A stretch of 64,000 nucleotides of DNA, from NCBI GenBank assembly GCA_963707065.1, contig CAVPPJ010000022.1, positions 1-64,000 of the forward strand. The letters are read 5' to 3'. The notes beneath the pieces are model-generated. The model saw nothing but the letters and a program-made list of their open reading frames with translations, had not been told where the DNA came from and ran no database searches. The DNA is from Palsa-506 sp963707065 (GTDB taxonomy: Bacteria; Actinomycetota; Actinomycetes; Streptosporangiales; Streptosporangiaceae). The position numbers and the translations under genes are program-made. How positions within the stretch are numbered: position 1 is the stretch's first letter; each line of letters starts with the position of its first letter. Shown one piece after another: positions 28,388-36,983 of this stretch.

Positions 28388-29524
28388 GTGAGCGCGAGCG
28401 ATCCGGCCGCTGTCATCATCCTTGCCGCGGGTGAGGGCACGCGGATGAAGACTCGTACCCCGAAGGTCCTGCACCGGGTCTGCGGCAGGACCATGCTGGG
28501 CCATGTGCTCGCCACTGCGCGGGAGCTCTCGCCCGCGCGCCTCATCGTCGTCACCGGCCATGCGCATGGTGAGGTGGCAGCGGAACTCGCCGAGCAGGCG
28601 CCGGACGCCACGGTAGTCGTACAGGAGCGCCGGGGCGGGACCGGGCACGCGGTGCGCACGGTGATCGAATCGGTCGGCGTGATCCGCGGCACCATCGTGG
28701 TGACCTACGCGGACACGCCGCTGCTTCGCTCGCAGACGCTCGCGGAACTCATCGCCGTGCACGAATCCGGCGGTGCGGCCGTCACCGTGCTCACCGCGCT
28801 GGTGGCCGATCCGGCCGGCTACGGCCGGATCATCCGTGACTCGTCCGGTGGCTTCGCCCAGATTGTGGAGCACGCGGACGCCACCCCAGCGCAGCGGGCT
28901 ATCAAGGAGATCAACTCCGGGGTCTACGCCTTCGATGGCGAGCTACTCGCTGACGTCGTCAAGCGGGTGCCGACCGACAACGTCAAAGGCGAGGAGTACC
29001 TGACCGACGCGGTCGGCCTGCTGCGCGGCGACGGCTATCCGGTGGCATCCGCCGCGTGCGGCGATCCTGATGAGGTGCTCGGCGTGAACGACCAGGCGCA
29101 GCTGGCCTGGGCCAGGCGGGTGCTGAACGAGCGGGTGCTCGGCCGGTGGATGCGGGCCGGGGTGACCATCCACGATCCCGGTTCCACCTGGATCGACGTC
29201 GGTGTCCGGCTCGAGCCGGACACCGAAATCGGGCCTGGCACCCAGCTGGAAGGACGGACGGAGATTGCCGCCCGGGCCCGGATCGGCCCGGGCTGCCTGC
29301 TGCGTGACACCACGGTCGCGGCCGGAGCCACGGTCATTCAGTCAGTCTGCGAGTCCGCCGTGGTCGGGCCGGGCGCCAGCGTAGGGCCCTTCGCCCACCT
29401 GGTGCCGGGCACCACGCTGGCCGCGGGGCAGCGGGTCGCGGGCCAGCACCAGGCGGCGGCCGGAAGCGGCCTGCCGGGAACCCGGGCAATCCCGCCGCGA
29501 CATGAGGGAGCGCCGGACCAGTGA
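28388..29524 (+). CDS. glmU: GlmU-like N-acetylglucosamine-1-phosphate uridylyltransferase lacking the acetyltransferase part
   Basis: 378 residues from GTG 28388 (AAGGAG upstream). The uridylyltransferase domain is complete: LAAGEGTRMKTRTPKVLHRVCGRTM, QERRGGTGHAV, TYADTPLLR, NSGVYAFD, NVKGEEYLTDAV. The left-handed beta-helix starts at about residue 260 but stops after roughly GPFAHLVPGTTL. The family has about 480 residues, and the missing part contains the catalytic His and the CoA-binding coils; even the conserved RPG Arg is replaced (LVPG). Only about 120 bases remain before prs, so this is a true deletion, not a frameshift. It should make UDP-GlcNAc but not acetylate GlcN-1-P. Synteny with prs-rplY-pth is standard. 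Confidence 0.88.
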   Translation: MSASDPAAVIILAAGEGTRMKTRTPKVLHRVCGRTMLGHVLATARELSPARLIVVTGHAHGEVAAELAEQAPDATVVVQERRGGTGHAVRTVIESVGVIRGTIVVTYADTPLLRSQTLAELIAVHESGGAAVTVLTALVADPAGYGRIIRDSSGGFAQIVEHADATPAQRAIKEINSGVYAFDGELLADVVKRVPTDNVKGEEYLTDAVGLLRGDGYPVASAACGDPDEVLGVNDQAQLAWARRVLNERVLGRWMRAGVTIHDPGSTWIDVGVRLEPDTEIGPGTQLEGRTEIAARARIGPGCLLRDTTVAAGATVIQSVCESAVVGPGASVGPFAHLVPGTTLAAGQRVAGQHQAAAGSGLPGTRAIPPRHEGAPDQ

Positions 29525-30498
29525 TGGGCATTACGGCTTCTGGCGAGAAGAAGATGCTGCTCTTCTCCGGCCGGGCATTCCCCGGCCTGACGAATGAGAT
29601 AGCCGGCTGCCTCGGCATCGAGCCGACGCCCACCAGGCTGTACGACTTCGCCAACGGCGAGATCTTCGTGCGGTTCCTGGAGTCGGTCCGCGGTTGTGAC
29701 GCATTCGTGCTGCAGAGCCACACCGCGCCGATCAACCAGTGGATCATGGAGCACCTGATCATGGTTGACGCCCTCAAGCGGGCGTCGGCCAAGCGCATCA
29801 CGGTGGTCGCCCCGTTCTTCGGTTACGCGCGCCAGGACAAGAAGAGCCGCGGCCGGGAGCCGATCTCGGCCCGGCTGATGACCGACCTGTTCGCCACGGC
29901 CGGCGCGGACCGGCTGATGGCCGTCGACCTGCACACGGCCCAGATCCAGGGATTCTTCGACGGGCCCGTCGATCACCTTTTCGCGCTCCCGATCCTGGCC
30001 TCCTACATCGAGGAACGGCTGAACCTGTCAGAGGTCACCGTGGTGGCGCCGGACGCCGGCCGGGTCAGGGTGTGCGAGCGGTGGACGGACCGGCTCGGCT
30101 GCCCGCTGGCGATCATCCACAAGCGCCGCGATATCGACGTGGCCAACAAGGTGAAGGTTCTCGAGGTGGTCGGCGACGTCGCGGGCCGGACCTGCATCCT
30201 GGTGGACGACATGATCGACACCGGGGCCACGATCGTGAACGCGGCCGAGGCGCTGTTCGAGAAGGGGGCCGCGCGCGTCATCGTGACAGCCACCCACGGG
30301 GTGCTGTCCGGGTCCGCGGTGGACGGCCTGAAGAACTCCAGGATCGCCGAGGTGATCGTCACCAATACGCTGCCGATCCCGGCGGAAAAGCGCTTCGACA
30401 AGCTGACCGTGCTGTCCATCGCGCCGCTGATCGCCCGGGCGATCAACGAGGTGTTCAGCGACGGATCGGTGACAAGCCTGTTCGACGGGCAGAGCTGA
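29524..30498 (+). CDS. prs: Ribose-phosphate pyrophosphokinase
   Basis: About 324 residues; ATG 29524 overlaps the glmU stop by one base (GTG 29521 also possible). Motifs: FANGEIFVRFLESVRG, FGYARQDKKSRGREPISARL, VDLHTAQIQGFFDGPVDHL and the PRPP loop VDDMIDTGATI. It makes PRPP from ribose 5-phosphate and ATP for nucleotide, His and Trp synthesis, and for decaprenyl-phosphate-arabinose in actinobacteria. It is translationally coupled to glmU, as in mycobacteria. Confidence 0.96.
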   Translation: MGITASGEKKMLLFSGRAFPGLTNEIAGCLGIEPTPTRLYDFANGEIFVRFLESVRGCDAFVLQSHTAPINQWIMEHLIMVDALKRASAKRITVVAPFFGYARQDKKSRGREPISARLMTDLFATAGADRLMAVDLHTAQIQGFFDGPVDHLFALPILASYIEERLNLSEVTVVAPDAGRVRVCERWTDRLGCPLAIIHKRRDIDVANKVKVLEVVGDVAGRTCILVDDMIDTGATIVNAAEALFEKGAARVIVTATHGVLSGSAVDGLKNSRIAEVIVTNTLPIPAEKRFDKLTVLSIAPLIARAINEVFSDGSVTSLFDGQS

Positions 30499-30500
30499 GC

Positions 30501-30597
30501 CCGGCGGCGGAGCTGAGCTTCCGGCAGCGGAGCTGAGCTTCCGGCGGCGGAGGCTGAGCTTCCGGCAGCGGAGCTGAGCTTCCGGCGGCGGAGCCGG
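30501..30597. repeat. 20-bp tandem repeat after prs
   Basis: Four and a half units of CCGGCGGCGGAGCTGAGCTT starting at 30501, 30521, 30541, 30562 and 30582. A G/A alternation (CCGGCGGCGG versus CCGGCAGCGG) marks every other unit. The third unit has one extra G. The first unit begins one base after the prs stop region. Noncoding; no stem-loop terminator was obvious. Confidence 0.85.
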
Positions 30598-30671
30598 ACC
30601 GTGCGCGGACGCGGGACGGCCCGGGTCGGCTAGACTACGCAGGAATTTTCTTACCGCTGAGGAGTCTTACC

Positions 30672-31331
30672 GTGCCCGAGGTACGTATCGCCGCTGAGCC
30701 GCGCCACGATTTCGGCAAGGGTGCCGCCCGCCGCGTCCGGCGTGAAGGCCGGGTGCCCGCCGTGCTGTACGGCCACGGCACGGAAGCACGGCATGTCAGC
30801 CTGCCCGGCCACGATGTGCTGCTGGCACTGCGCACCGCCAACGTGCTGATCCGGCTTGAGGGCCTGTCCGGCGGCAGCGAGCTTGCGCTGCCCAAGGCAG
30901 TCCAGCGTGACCCGATCAGGGGATCCGTCGAGCACGTGGACCTGATCCTGGTCAGGCAGGGCGAGAAGGTAACCGTCGAGGTGCCCGTGCTGGTCACCGG
31001 TGAGGTGGCCGTCGACGGGATGCTCGACCAGCAGCTGATCCAGGTAGCGGTTGAGGCGGAGGCCACCAATATCCCGACGGGCATCAAGATCGACGTCGAG
31101 GGAATGGAGATCGGCGCCTCGGTGCATGCCGGAGATCTGTCCCTGCCCGCAGGCTCGACGCTCGCGGTGGACGCGGAGTTGCTCGTGCTGCACGTCATCG
31201 CGGCCCCGACGGCAGAGCAGATGGAGGCCGATCTCGGCATCGAGGCCGAGGAGGGCGCTGCGGCAGCCGAGGACGAGCCCGCTCCGGTACCGGACGCGCC
31301 TGATGACGCCGCCGCCGGGACGGATTCCTGA
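30672..31331 (+). CDS. rplY: 50S ribosomal protein L25 (general stress protein Ctc)
   Basis: 219 residues, GTG start. The N-terminal L25 domain (1-90) includes RHDFGKGAARRVRREGRVPAVLYGHG, the 5S rRNA-binding face. The C-terminal TL5 domain (100-185) has VPVLVTGEVAVDGMLDQQL and IDVEGMEIGASVHAGDL. An acidic Glu/Asp/Ala tail follows. This long form is usual in actinobacteria. Sits between prs and pth in the conserved order. Confidence 0.95.
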   Translation: MPEVRIAAEPRHDFGKGAARRVRREGRVPAVLYGHGTEARHVSLPGHDVLLALRTANVLIRLEGLSGGSELALPKAVQRDPIRGSVEHVDLILVRQGEKVTVEVPVLVTGEVAVDGMLDQQLIQVAVEAEATNIPTGIKIDVEGMEIGASVHAGDLSLPAGSTLAVDAELLVLHVIAAPTAEQMEADLGIEAEEGAAAAEDEPAPVPDAPDDAAAGTDS

Positions 31332-31425
31332 GCCGGCTTCCCCCGGGCTGACCGGCCCGGCGGGCGAGCCCGGGCGGTAACAGTGCCCGGACCCGCGGTG
31401 ATGCCTGGGCTGAGGTGAGCACTGG

Positions 31426-32004
31426 ATGACGGACGAGCGCTGGGTGATCGCGGGGCTCGGCAACCCGGGCGCAGAGTACGCGGGCAACCGCCACAACGCC
31501 GGGTACATGGTGGCCGACGTGCTGGCCACACGGATGGGCGCTGGCTTCAAGCGGGACCGGTCAGGCGCCGCGGTCGCCGTCGGCAGGCTGGCGGATGCGC
31601 CCGTCACGGTCGGGAAGCCGCGGTCGTACATGAACTGCTCCGGCGGCCAGGTCGCCGCGCTCCGCAGCTTCTACAAGGTCCCGGCGCAGCGGGTGCTCGT
31701 CGTGCATGACGAACTCGACGTGCCGTTCGGGGTGATCCGGCTGAAGCTGGGCGGCGGTGACAACGGGCATAACGGGCTCCGGTCGGTAACTGCCGCCCTG
31801 GCCACCCGGGACTATTACCGCGCGCGCCTCGGCATAGGCCGGCCGCCGGGCCGAATGGATCCCGCCGCCTTCGTATTGCGTGACTTTTCAGCTACTGAGC
31901 GTAAGGAACTTCCCGTGCTGGTCGAACGATGCGCGGATGCCGTCGAAGCGCTGCTGCGGAACGGACTTGAAGCCGCGCAGAACGAATTTCACCCCAATTT
32001 TTAA
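31426..32004 (+). CDS. pth: Peptidyl-tRNA hydrolase
   Basis: 192 residues. AGLGNPGAEYAGNRHNAGYMV contains the catalytic His, FYKVPAQRVLVVHDELDVPFG the catalytic Asp region, and GHNGLRSV the substrate-binding Asn/Gly. It releases peptides from prematurely dropped peptidyl-tRNA. ATG 31426 follows rplY by about 95 bp. Confidence 0.95.
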   Translation: MTDERWVIAGLGNPGAEYAGNRHNAGYMVADVLATRMGAGFKRDRSGAAVAVGRLADAPVTVGKPRSYMNCSGGQVAALRSFYKVPAQRVLVVHDELDVPFGVIRLKLGGGDNGHNGLRSVTAALATRDYYRARLGIGRPPGRMDPAAFVLRDFSATERKELPVLVERCADAVEALLRNGLEAAQNEFHPNF

Positions 32005-32285
32005 CCGGCGGGTTTCTGACCGGAACCCCGGCGGGCATTGAGGTTTCGCATGGTCAGAGGGCCGCGAGCGGCCCTGAGGGCAGATGTGACTCGCCATGAT
32101 CTGGCCTATGATGCTCAGATCATGGGGAAAGCTGTCAACCGTCCCATTTGGCTGGGCGTCTTCCCTCTGTAGGGCAGGACGACACCGGGGCCAAAACGTT
32201 GACTGGGTGTCTCCCCGCGGTACGGCAGGGTGAACGTCCGGCAACGCGCCGGTGTCACCGCAGTGGCGAAGGGACGGGTGCGAGC
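32005..32285 (+). other. Leader/promoter region of the sugar transferase gene
   Basis: 281 bases between pth and the GTG at 32286, with several short G/C-rich self-complementary stretches (for example CCCTCTGTAGGG near 32164). It may be a structured 5' leader, but I recognised no known riboswitch core. The frame is open from 32148, but the extra leader residues are not transferase-like. Confidence 0.4.
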
Positions 32286-33752
32286 GTGTCAGGTCAGTCA
32301 GCCGTTACCGGCCATCGGCGGGCTGACAAGGTAGTCGCACGCCTAGCTGAGCAGAAGCCTGCGGTCTGGACCCGCGCGTACCTGCGCCAGGTGGTAGTCG
32401 CGGACGGGCTCTGTGCCCTGGCCGGCGGCCTGCTGGCACTCAAGCTGCGGTTCGATGGCGGGGCCGCGCCGCCGAGCCTGTACCTGGCGCTCAGCCTCAC
32501 CCTGCCGGTGATCTGGCTGTGCATCGTGACTCTCGCGGGCGGCTACGACTCCCGCTTCATCGGGGTTGGCACGGACGAGTTCCGCCGGGTGCTGAACGCC
32601 GGCGTGACGCTGACCGCCGCCGTCGCGATCTTGTCCTACGCGACGAAGACCGAGATCGCCCGCGGCTACGTGGTCATCGCGCTGCCCTGCCTGACCGCGT
32701 TCGACCTGCTCGCCAGGTTCGCTCTGCGTAAGCGGCTGCACCGGCTGCGCGGCCTGGGCAGCTGCATGCGCCGGGTCGTCGCCGTCGGGCACGCGCGGGT
32801 GATCGCCGATCTCGCGACCGAACTGCGCCGGGAGACCTACCACGGGCTGTCGGTCGTCGCGGCCTGCATCGCGGGTCCGGAAGGTGACAGCGAGGTCGAC
32901 GGCATTCCCGTTGTCGGCGGCCTGGGCAACGTCGCCCGCGTGGTGGAGCTTTATGACGCCGACACGGTCGCCGTGCTGGCCTGCCCCGAGATGAGCGGCG
33001 TGCGGCTGCGGGAGCTCGCCTGGGAGCTGGAGAAGACGGATACCGACCTGTGCGTCGCCCCGGCCCTGATGGACGTGGCCGGCCCGCGTACGACGATCAG
33101 GCCGGTGGCCGGGCTGCCGCTGCTGCACGTTGACCACCCGGAGTTCACCGGCGCCAAGCAGGTCATCAAGGGCGCGTTCGACAAGATTCTCGGCGTGTCG
33201 GCGCTGACGCTGATGGCCCCGGTGTTCATCTGCGCGGCCATCGCGATCAGGCTCGCCGATGGCGGACCCGCGCTGTTCCGGCAGACCAGGGTCGGCCGGG
33301 ACGGCCGCGCGTTCACCGTGTACAAGTTCCGCACGATGGTGCTGGACGCGGAGGAGCGCAAGATCCACCTCGTCGGCAGCAACGAGCATGACGGAGTGCT
33401 TTTCAAGATCCGTAATGACCCGCGGATAACGACCGTTGGCGCCTGGCTCCGCCGCTGGTCGGTGGACGAGCTGCCGCAGCTGATCAACGTGGTGCGCGGG
33501 GACATGTCGCTGGTCGGCCCGCGGCCCGCGCTGCCGGACGAGGCGGCCAGGTACGGGGACTACGTCCGGCGCCGGCTGGCGGTCAAGCCGGGCATCACCG
33601 GGCTGTGGCAGGTCAACGGCCGTTCTGACCTGTCCTGGGAGGAGTCGGTCCGGCTCGATCTGCGCTATGTGGAGAACTGGTCGCTTATCCTCGACCTGCA
33701 GATCCTCTGGAAAACATGCTCGGCCGTACTGCACGGGTCCGGGGCGTACTGA
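32286..33752 (+). CDS. Polyprenyl-phosphate sugar-1-phosphate transferase (exopolysaccharide initiating enzyme)
   Basis: 488 residues. Residues 45-150 hold about four hydrophobic helices, followed by a CoA-binding-like domain (GHARVIADLATELR, PVVGGLGNVA). The C-terminal bacterial sugar transferase domain (about 290-488) has a membrane helix, then KFRTMVLDAEERK, RNDPRITTVGAWLRRWSVDELPQLINV, GDMSLVGPRPALP and KPGITGLWQVNGRSDLSWEE. This PssY/WbaP-type enzyme transfers sugar-1-P from a UDP-sugar to undecaprenyl phosphate and starts repeat-unit assembly. It heads the exopolysaccharide and sulfate genes. Confidence 0.93.
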   Translation: MSGQSAVTGHRRADKVVARLAEQKPAVWTRAYLRQVVVADGLCALAGGLLALKLRFDGGAAPPSLYLALSLTLPVIWLCIVTLAGGYDSRFIGVGTDEFRRVLNAGVTLTAAVAILSYATKTEIARGYVVIALPCLTAFDLLARFALRKRLHRLRGLGSCMRRVVAVGHARVIADLATELRRETYHGLSVVAACIAGPEGDSEVDGIPVVGGLGNVARVVELYDADTVAVLACPEMSGVRLRELAWELEKTDTDLCVAPALMDVAGPRTTIRPVAGLPLLHVDHPEFTGAKQVIKGAFDKILGVSALTLMAPVFICAAIAIRLADGGPALFRQTRVGRDGRAFTVYKFRTMVLDAEERKIHLVGSNEHDGVLFKIRNDPRITTVGAWLRRWSVDELPQLINVVRGDMSLVGPRPALPDEAARYGDYVRRRLAVKPGITGLWQVNGRSDLSWEESVRLDLRYVENWSLILDLQILWKTCSAVLHGSGAY

Positions 33753-33777
33753 ACCGGTCGCGGAGGATAACCACGGG

Positions 33778-34599
33778 ATGGAGCCTGCCCTGATGATGTC
33801 CGATGACGACCGGCTGGCTCGCGACCTGGCGACCGAGGCCGGACGTCGGCTGCTCGCGCTGCGCTCGGCCGGCGGCGACCCGGACATGCTGCGGGAAGCC
33901 GGCGACCGGCGCTCCCACGAGTTCCTGGCCGGCGAGCTGGCCCGGCTGCGGCCCGACGACGCCGTGCTCTCGGAAGAGGGACGCGATGATCCGGCCCGGC
34001 TGTCGGCCAGCCGGGTATGGATCGTCGACCCGCTGGACGGAACGCGGGAGTTCGGCGACGCCGGGCGGACGGACTGGGCAGTCCATGTCGCGTTGTGGGA
34101 ACTCGGCGAGCTGACCGCCGGCGCGGTGGCCCTGCCCGCGCAGGGAAAGACGCTCAGCACCGCTGAGCCGCGCGCGGCCGCCGCCGGTTCCCTGGCAGGC
34201 CCGGCGGGCTCCCAGCCGGCCGCTCAGGGCGGTACGACGGCACTGCCGGGCAGTCTCCGCTTCGTGGTGAGCCGGACCCGGCCGCCCGCGTTCGCCGTGT
34301 CGCTGGCTGACCAGGCCGGGGCGGTGCTGCTGCCGCTCGGCTCGGCCGGGGCCAAGGCCGCGATGGTGATCTGCGGGGACGCGGACGCCTACATTCACAG
34401 CGGCGGGCAGTACGAATGGGACTCCGCGGCGCCGGTCGCGGTGGCGCGGGCGGCGGGCCTGCATGCATCGCGGATAGACGGCGCGAAGCTGGCCTATAAC
34501 CAGGAGCATCCCTGGATGCCCGATATCCTGATCTGCCTGGCCCCGCTGGCCGGGCCGCTGCTCGAGGCGATCGCCGTGGCCGGCGGCGCCGGCGAGTAA
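33778..34599 (+). CDS. cysQ: 3'(2'),5'-bisphosphate nucleotidase (CysQ-like, inositol monophosphatase fold)
   Basis: 273 residues. Motif A DAVLSEEGRDD and motif B WIVDPLDGTREF supply the metal ligands, and YEWDSAAPVAVARAAGLH is motif C. CysQ dephosphorylates PAP, the by-product of sulfotransferases and PAPS reductase, to AMP. A 25-residue Ala/Gly-rich insertion lies at about 120-145. It is 26 bp after the sugar transferase and 57 bp before cysD, which is why I favour PAP phosphatase over inositol phosphatase. Confidence 0.85.
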   Translation: MEPALMMSDDDRLARDLATEAGRRLLALRSAGGDPDMLREAGDRRSHEFLAGELARLRPDDAVLSEEGRDDPARLSASRVWIVDPLDGTREFGDAGRTDWAVHVALWELGELTAGAVALPAQGKTLSTAEPRAAAAGSLAGPAGSQPAAQGGTTALPGSLRFVVSRTRPPAFAVSLADQAGAVLLPLGSAGAKAAMVICGDADAYIHSGGQYEWDSAAPVAVARAAGLHASRIDGAKLAYNQEHPWMPDILICLAPLAGPLLEAIAVAGGAGE

Positions 34600-34656
34600 C
34601 CTGCAGGCCAGCACAAGCCAAGTTAGCCCGTTTCCGATAGTCCGGAGTTTTTCCAG

Positions 34657-35577
34657 ATGACAGCCATGCGTTCCGACTACCTGCTTTCGCAGCTTGATGT
34701 GCTCGAGGCCGAGTCGATCCACGTGATGCGCGAGGTCGCCGCCGAGTTCGAGCGGCCGGTGCTGCTGTTCTCGGGCGGCAAGGACTCGATCGTCATGCTC
34801 GCCCTGGCGGAGCGGGCATTCGGGCCGGCGCGCATCCCGTTCCCGGTCATGCACATTGACACCGGGCACAACTTTTCCGAGGTGCTCGACTTCCGGGACC
34901 GGCGCGTCGCCGAGCTGGGCATCCGGCTGATCGTGGCGTCGGTGCAGGAAGCCATCGACGACGGCCGGGTGACCGAGGAGTCCGGCCGCTGGGCCAGCCG
35001 CAACCGGCTGCAGACCACCAGCCTGCTGGACGGGATCGCCGAGCACCGCTTCGACGCGGTCTTCGGCGGCGCCCGGCGGGATGAGGAGAAGGCCCGGGCC
35101 AAGGAGCGCATCTTCTCCTTCCGCGACGAGTTCGGCCAGTGGGATCCGAAGAATCAGCGGCCCGAGCTGTGGAACGTGTACAACACCCGGATCGGCCGGG
35201 GCGAGCACATCCGGGTGTTCCCCCTGTCGAACTGGACCGAGCTCGACGTCTGGCACTACATCGAGCGGGAGGGCCTGGAGATCCCGGCCATCTACTTCGC
35301 GCACCAGCGGCAGGTCTTCGAGCGCGATGGCATCTTGCTCGCCGACAATCAGTTCGTCGTCAGGGCGGACGACGAGCCGGTCTTCGAGACGAGCGTCCGT
35401 TACCGGACGGTGGGCGACATGACCTGTACTGGTGCCGTGGAGTCCGGGGCCGTCACTATCGCCGACGTGATTGCCGAGATCGGCGCGACCCGGATCACCG
35501 AGCGTGGCCAGACCCGTGCGGACGACCGGGCCAGCGAGGCAGCGATGGAAGACCGCAAGCGGGAGGGGTACTTCTGA
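34657..35577 (+). CDS. cysD: Sulfate adenylyltransferase subunit 2
   Basis: 306 residues. The PP-loop is LLFSGGKDSIVMLALAERAF. MHIDTGHNFSEVLDFRD and FGGARRDEEKARAKERIFSFRDEFGQWDPKNQRPELW are CysD-specific. With CysN it forms ATP sulfurylase, making APS from sulfate. It overlaps cysN by one base. Placed among sulfotransferase genes it may feed PAPS for glycan sulfation as well as assimilation. Confidence 0.95.
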   Translation: MTAMRSDYLLSQLDVLEAESIHVMREVAAEFERPVLLFSGGKDSIVMLALAERAFGPARIPFPVMHIDTGHNFSEVLDFRDRRVAELGIRLIVASVQEAIDDGRVTEESGRWASRNRLQTTSLLDGIAEHRFDAVFGGARRDEEKARAKERIFSFRDEFGQWDPKNQRPELWNVYNTRIGRGEHIRVFPLSNWTELDVWHYIEREGLEIPAIYFAHQRQVFERDGILLADNQFVVRADDEPVFETSVRYRTVGDMTCTGAVESGAVTIADVIAEIGATRITERGQTRADDRASEAAMEDRKREGYF

Positions 35578-36893
35578 TGACCGCGGTAGGGAGCGGACCG
35601 GGCATGAGCCACCCGGACGGCGACAGGCACATGGACATCCTGCGGCTGGCGACGGCAGGCTCGGTGGACGACGGCAAGAGCACGCTGATCGGCCGCCTGC
35701 TCTACGACTCCAAGTCGATCTTCGAGGATCAGCTTGCCGCGGTGGAGCGCACCAGCCGGGAGCGGGGCGAGGAATACACCAACCTGGCGCTGCTGACCGA
35801 TGGCCTGCGGGCCGAGCGCGAGCAGGGCATCACGATCGACGTGGCCTACCGCTACTTTGCCACGCCACGGCGGAAATTCATCATCGCGGACACGCCCGGC
35901 CACGTTCAGTACACCCGGAACATGGTGACCGGCGCGTCGACCGCTGACCTCGCCGTGGTTCTCGTCGACGCCCGCAATGGGCTGACCGAGCAGAGCAGGC
36001 GGCACGCCTTCCTCGCGACCCTGCTCCGGGTTCCGCATCTGGTGCTCGCGGTCAACAAGATGGACCTGGTCGGCTACGACGCCGGGAGGTTCGAGGAGAT
36101 CGCCGAGGAGTTCACCGCCTTCGCGGCGAAGCTGGAGATCAGTGACCTCACGTTCATCCCGATTTCCGCGCTGCACGGCGACAATGTCGTGCAGCGATCG
36201 GCGAGCATGCCCTGGTATGACGGGCCGTCCCTGCTGCACCATCTGGAGCACGTGCACATCGCGTCCGACCGGAACCTGATCGATGTCCGGTTTCCGGTGC
36301 AGTACGTCATCCGGCCGCATCAGGCCACCGACCCCGATCTGCACGACTACCGCGGCTACGCGGGCCAGGTCGCCGGAGGGGTGCTCAAGCCGGGCGACGA
36401 GGTCATGCACCTGCCGTCCGGGCTGACCACGACGATCAAGCGGATCGACACCGCCGCCGGCCCTGCCACCGAGGCGTACCCGCCGATGTCCGTCACGCTG
36501 CTGCTTGCCGATGATCTTGATGTCTCACGGGGCGACATGTTCTGCCGTCCGCACAACCAGCCCCCGGCTGCCCAGGACGTGCAGGCAATGGTGTGCTGGA
36601 TGTCCGACGCACGGCCGCTCGAGATCGGCAGGCGGCTCATCGTCAAGCACACCACCCGCACGGTGAAGACCATCGTCCGTGACCTGCAGTACCGGCTGGA
36701 CGTCAACACCCTGCACCGTGATGAGCAGGCAACCCAGCTTGGCCTGAACGAAATCGGCCGGGTGTCGCTGCGGACTACCCAGCCGTTGTTCTGTGATCCC
36801 TACGCTCGCAACAGGATGACTGGCGGGATTATCCTGATCGACGAGGCGACCAACGCCACCATCGGCGCTGGCATGATTACCGAGGCAGGATAA
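35577..36893 (+). CDS. cysN: Sulfate adenylyltransferase subunit 1 (GTPase)
   Basis: 438 residues from ATG 35577, which overlaps the cysD stop, with GGGAGGGG as ribosome site. GTPase motifs: GSVDDGKSTLIGRLLYDSK, EREQGITIDVAYRYF, DTPGHVQYTRNMVTGAS and NKMDLV. GTP hydrolysis by CysN drives APS formation by CysD. It is the stand-alone form: there is no fused APS kinase (CysC) domain, and no separate cysC is present in the window, so PAPS formation needs a kinase encoded elsewhere. Confidence 0.95.
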   Translation: MTAVGSGPGMSHPDGDRHMDILRLATAGSVDDGKSTLIGRLLYDSKSIFEDQLAAVERTSRERGEEYTNLALLTDGLRAEREQGITIDVAYRYFATPRRKFIIADTPGHVQYTRNMVTGASTADLAVVLVDARNGLTEQSRRHAFLATLLRVPHLVLAVNKMDLVGYDAGRFEEIAEEFTAFAAKLEISDLTFIPISALHGDNVVQRSASMPWYDGPSLLHHLEHVHIASDRNLIDVRFPVQYVIRPHQATDPDLHDYRGYAGQVAGGVLKPGDEVMHLPSGLTTTIKRIDTAAGPATEAYPPMSVTLLLADDLDVSRGDMFCRPHNQPPAAQDVQAMVCWMSDARPLEIGRRLIVKHTTRTVKTIVRDLQYRLDVNTLHRDEQATQLGLNEIGRVSLRTTQPLFCDPYARNRMTGGIILIDEATNATIGAGMITEAG

Positions 36894-36983
36894 GGCGGGC
36901 CCGCCTGCCCGGTCCCGAAGAGCGTCGTACCTGGCGCAGTGCCGCCGCCGAGGATGGCTCGGCGGATCTTCCCCGCGGCGCAG

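Noticed and set aside
30501..30597. CRISPR array
   Set aside because: Repeat units are contiguous, without spacers, and there are no cas genes in the window.
32005..32285. Known riboswitch upstream of the sugar transferase
   Set aside because: I looked for cobalamin, c-di-GMP, c-di-AMP and SAM core sequences by eye and recognised none; a covariance-model search would decide.
33685..35304. 539-residue frame opposite cysQ and cysD
   Set aside because: Covers two well-recognised genes in antisense and has no recognisable domain.
36894..36909. Rho-independent terminator after cysN
   Set aside because: GGCGGGCCCGCC is a perfect palindrome but has no loop and no T-run, so it cannot form a normal hairpin terminator.
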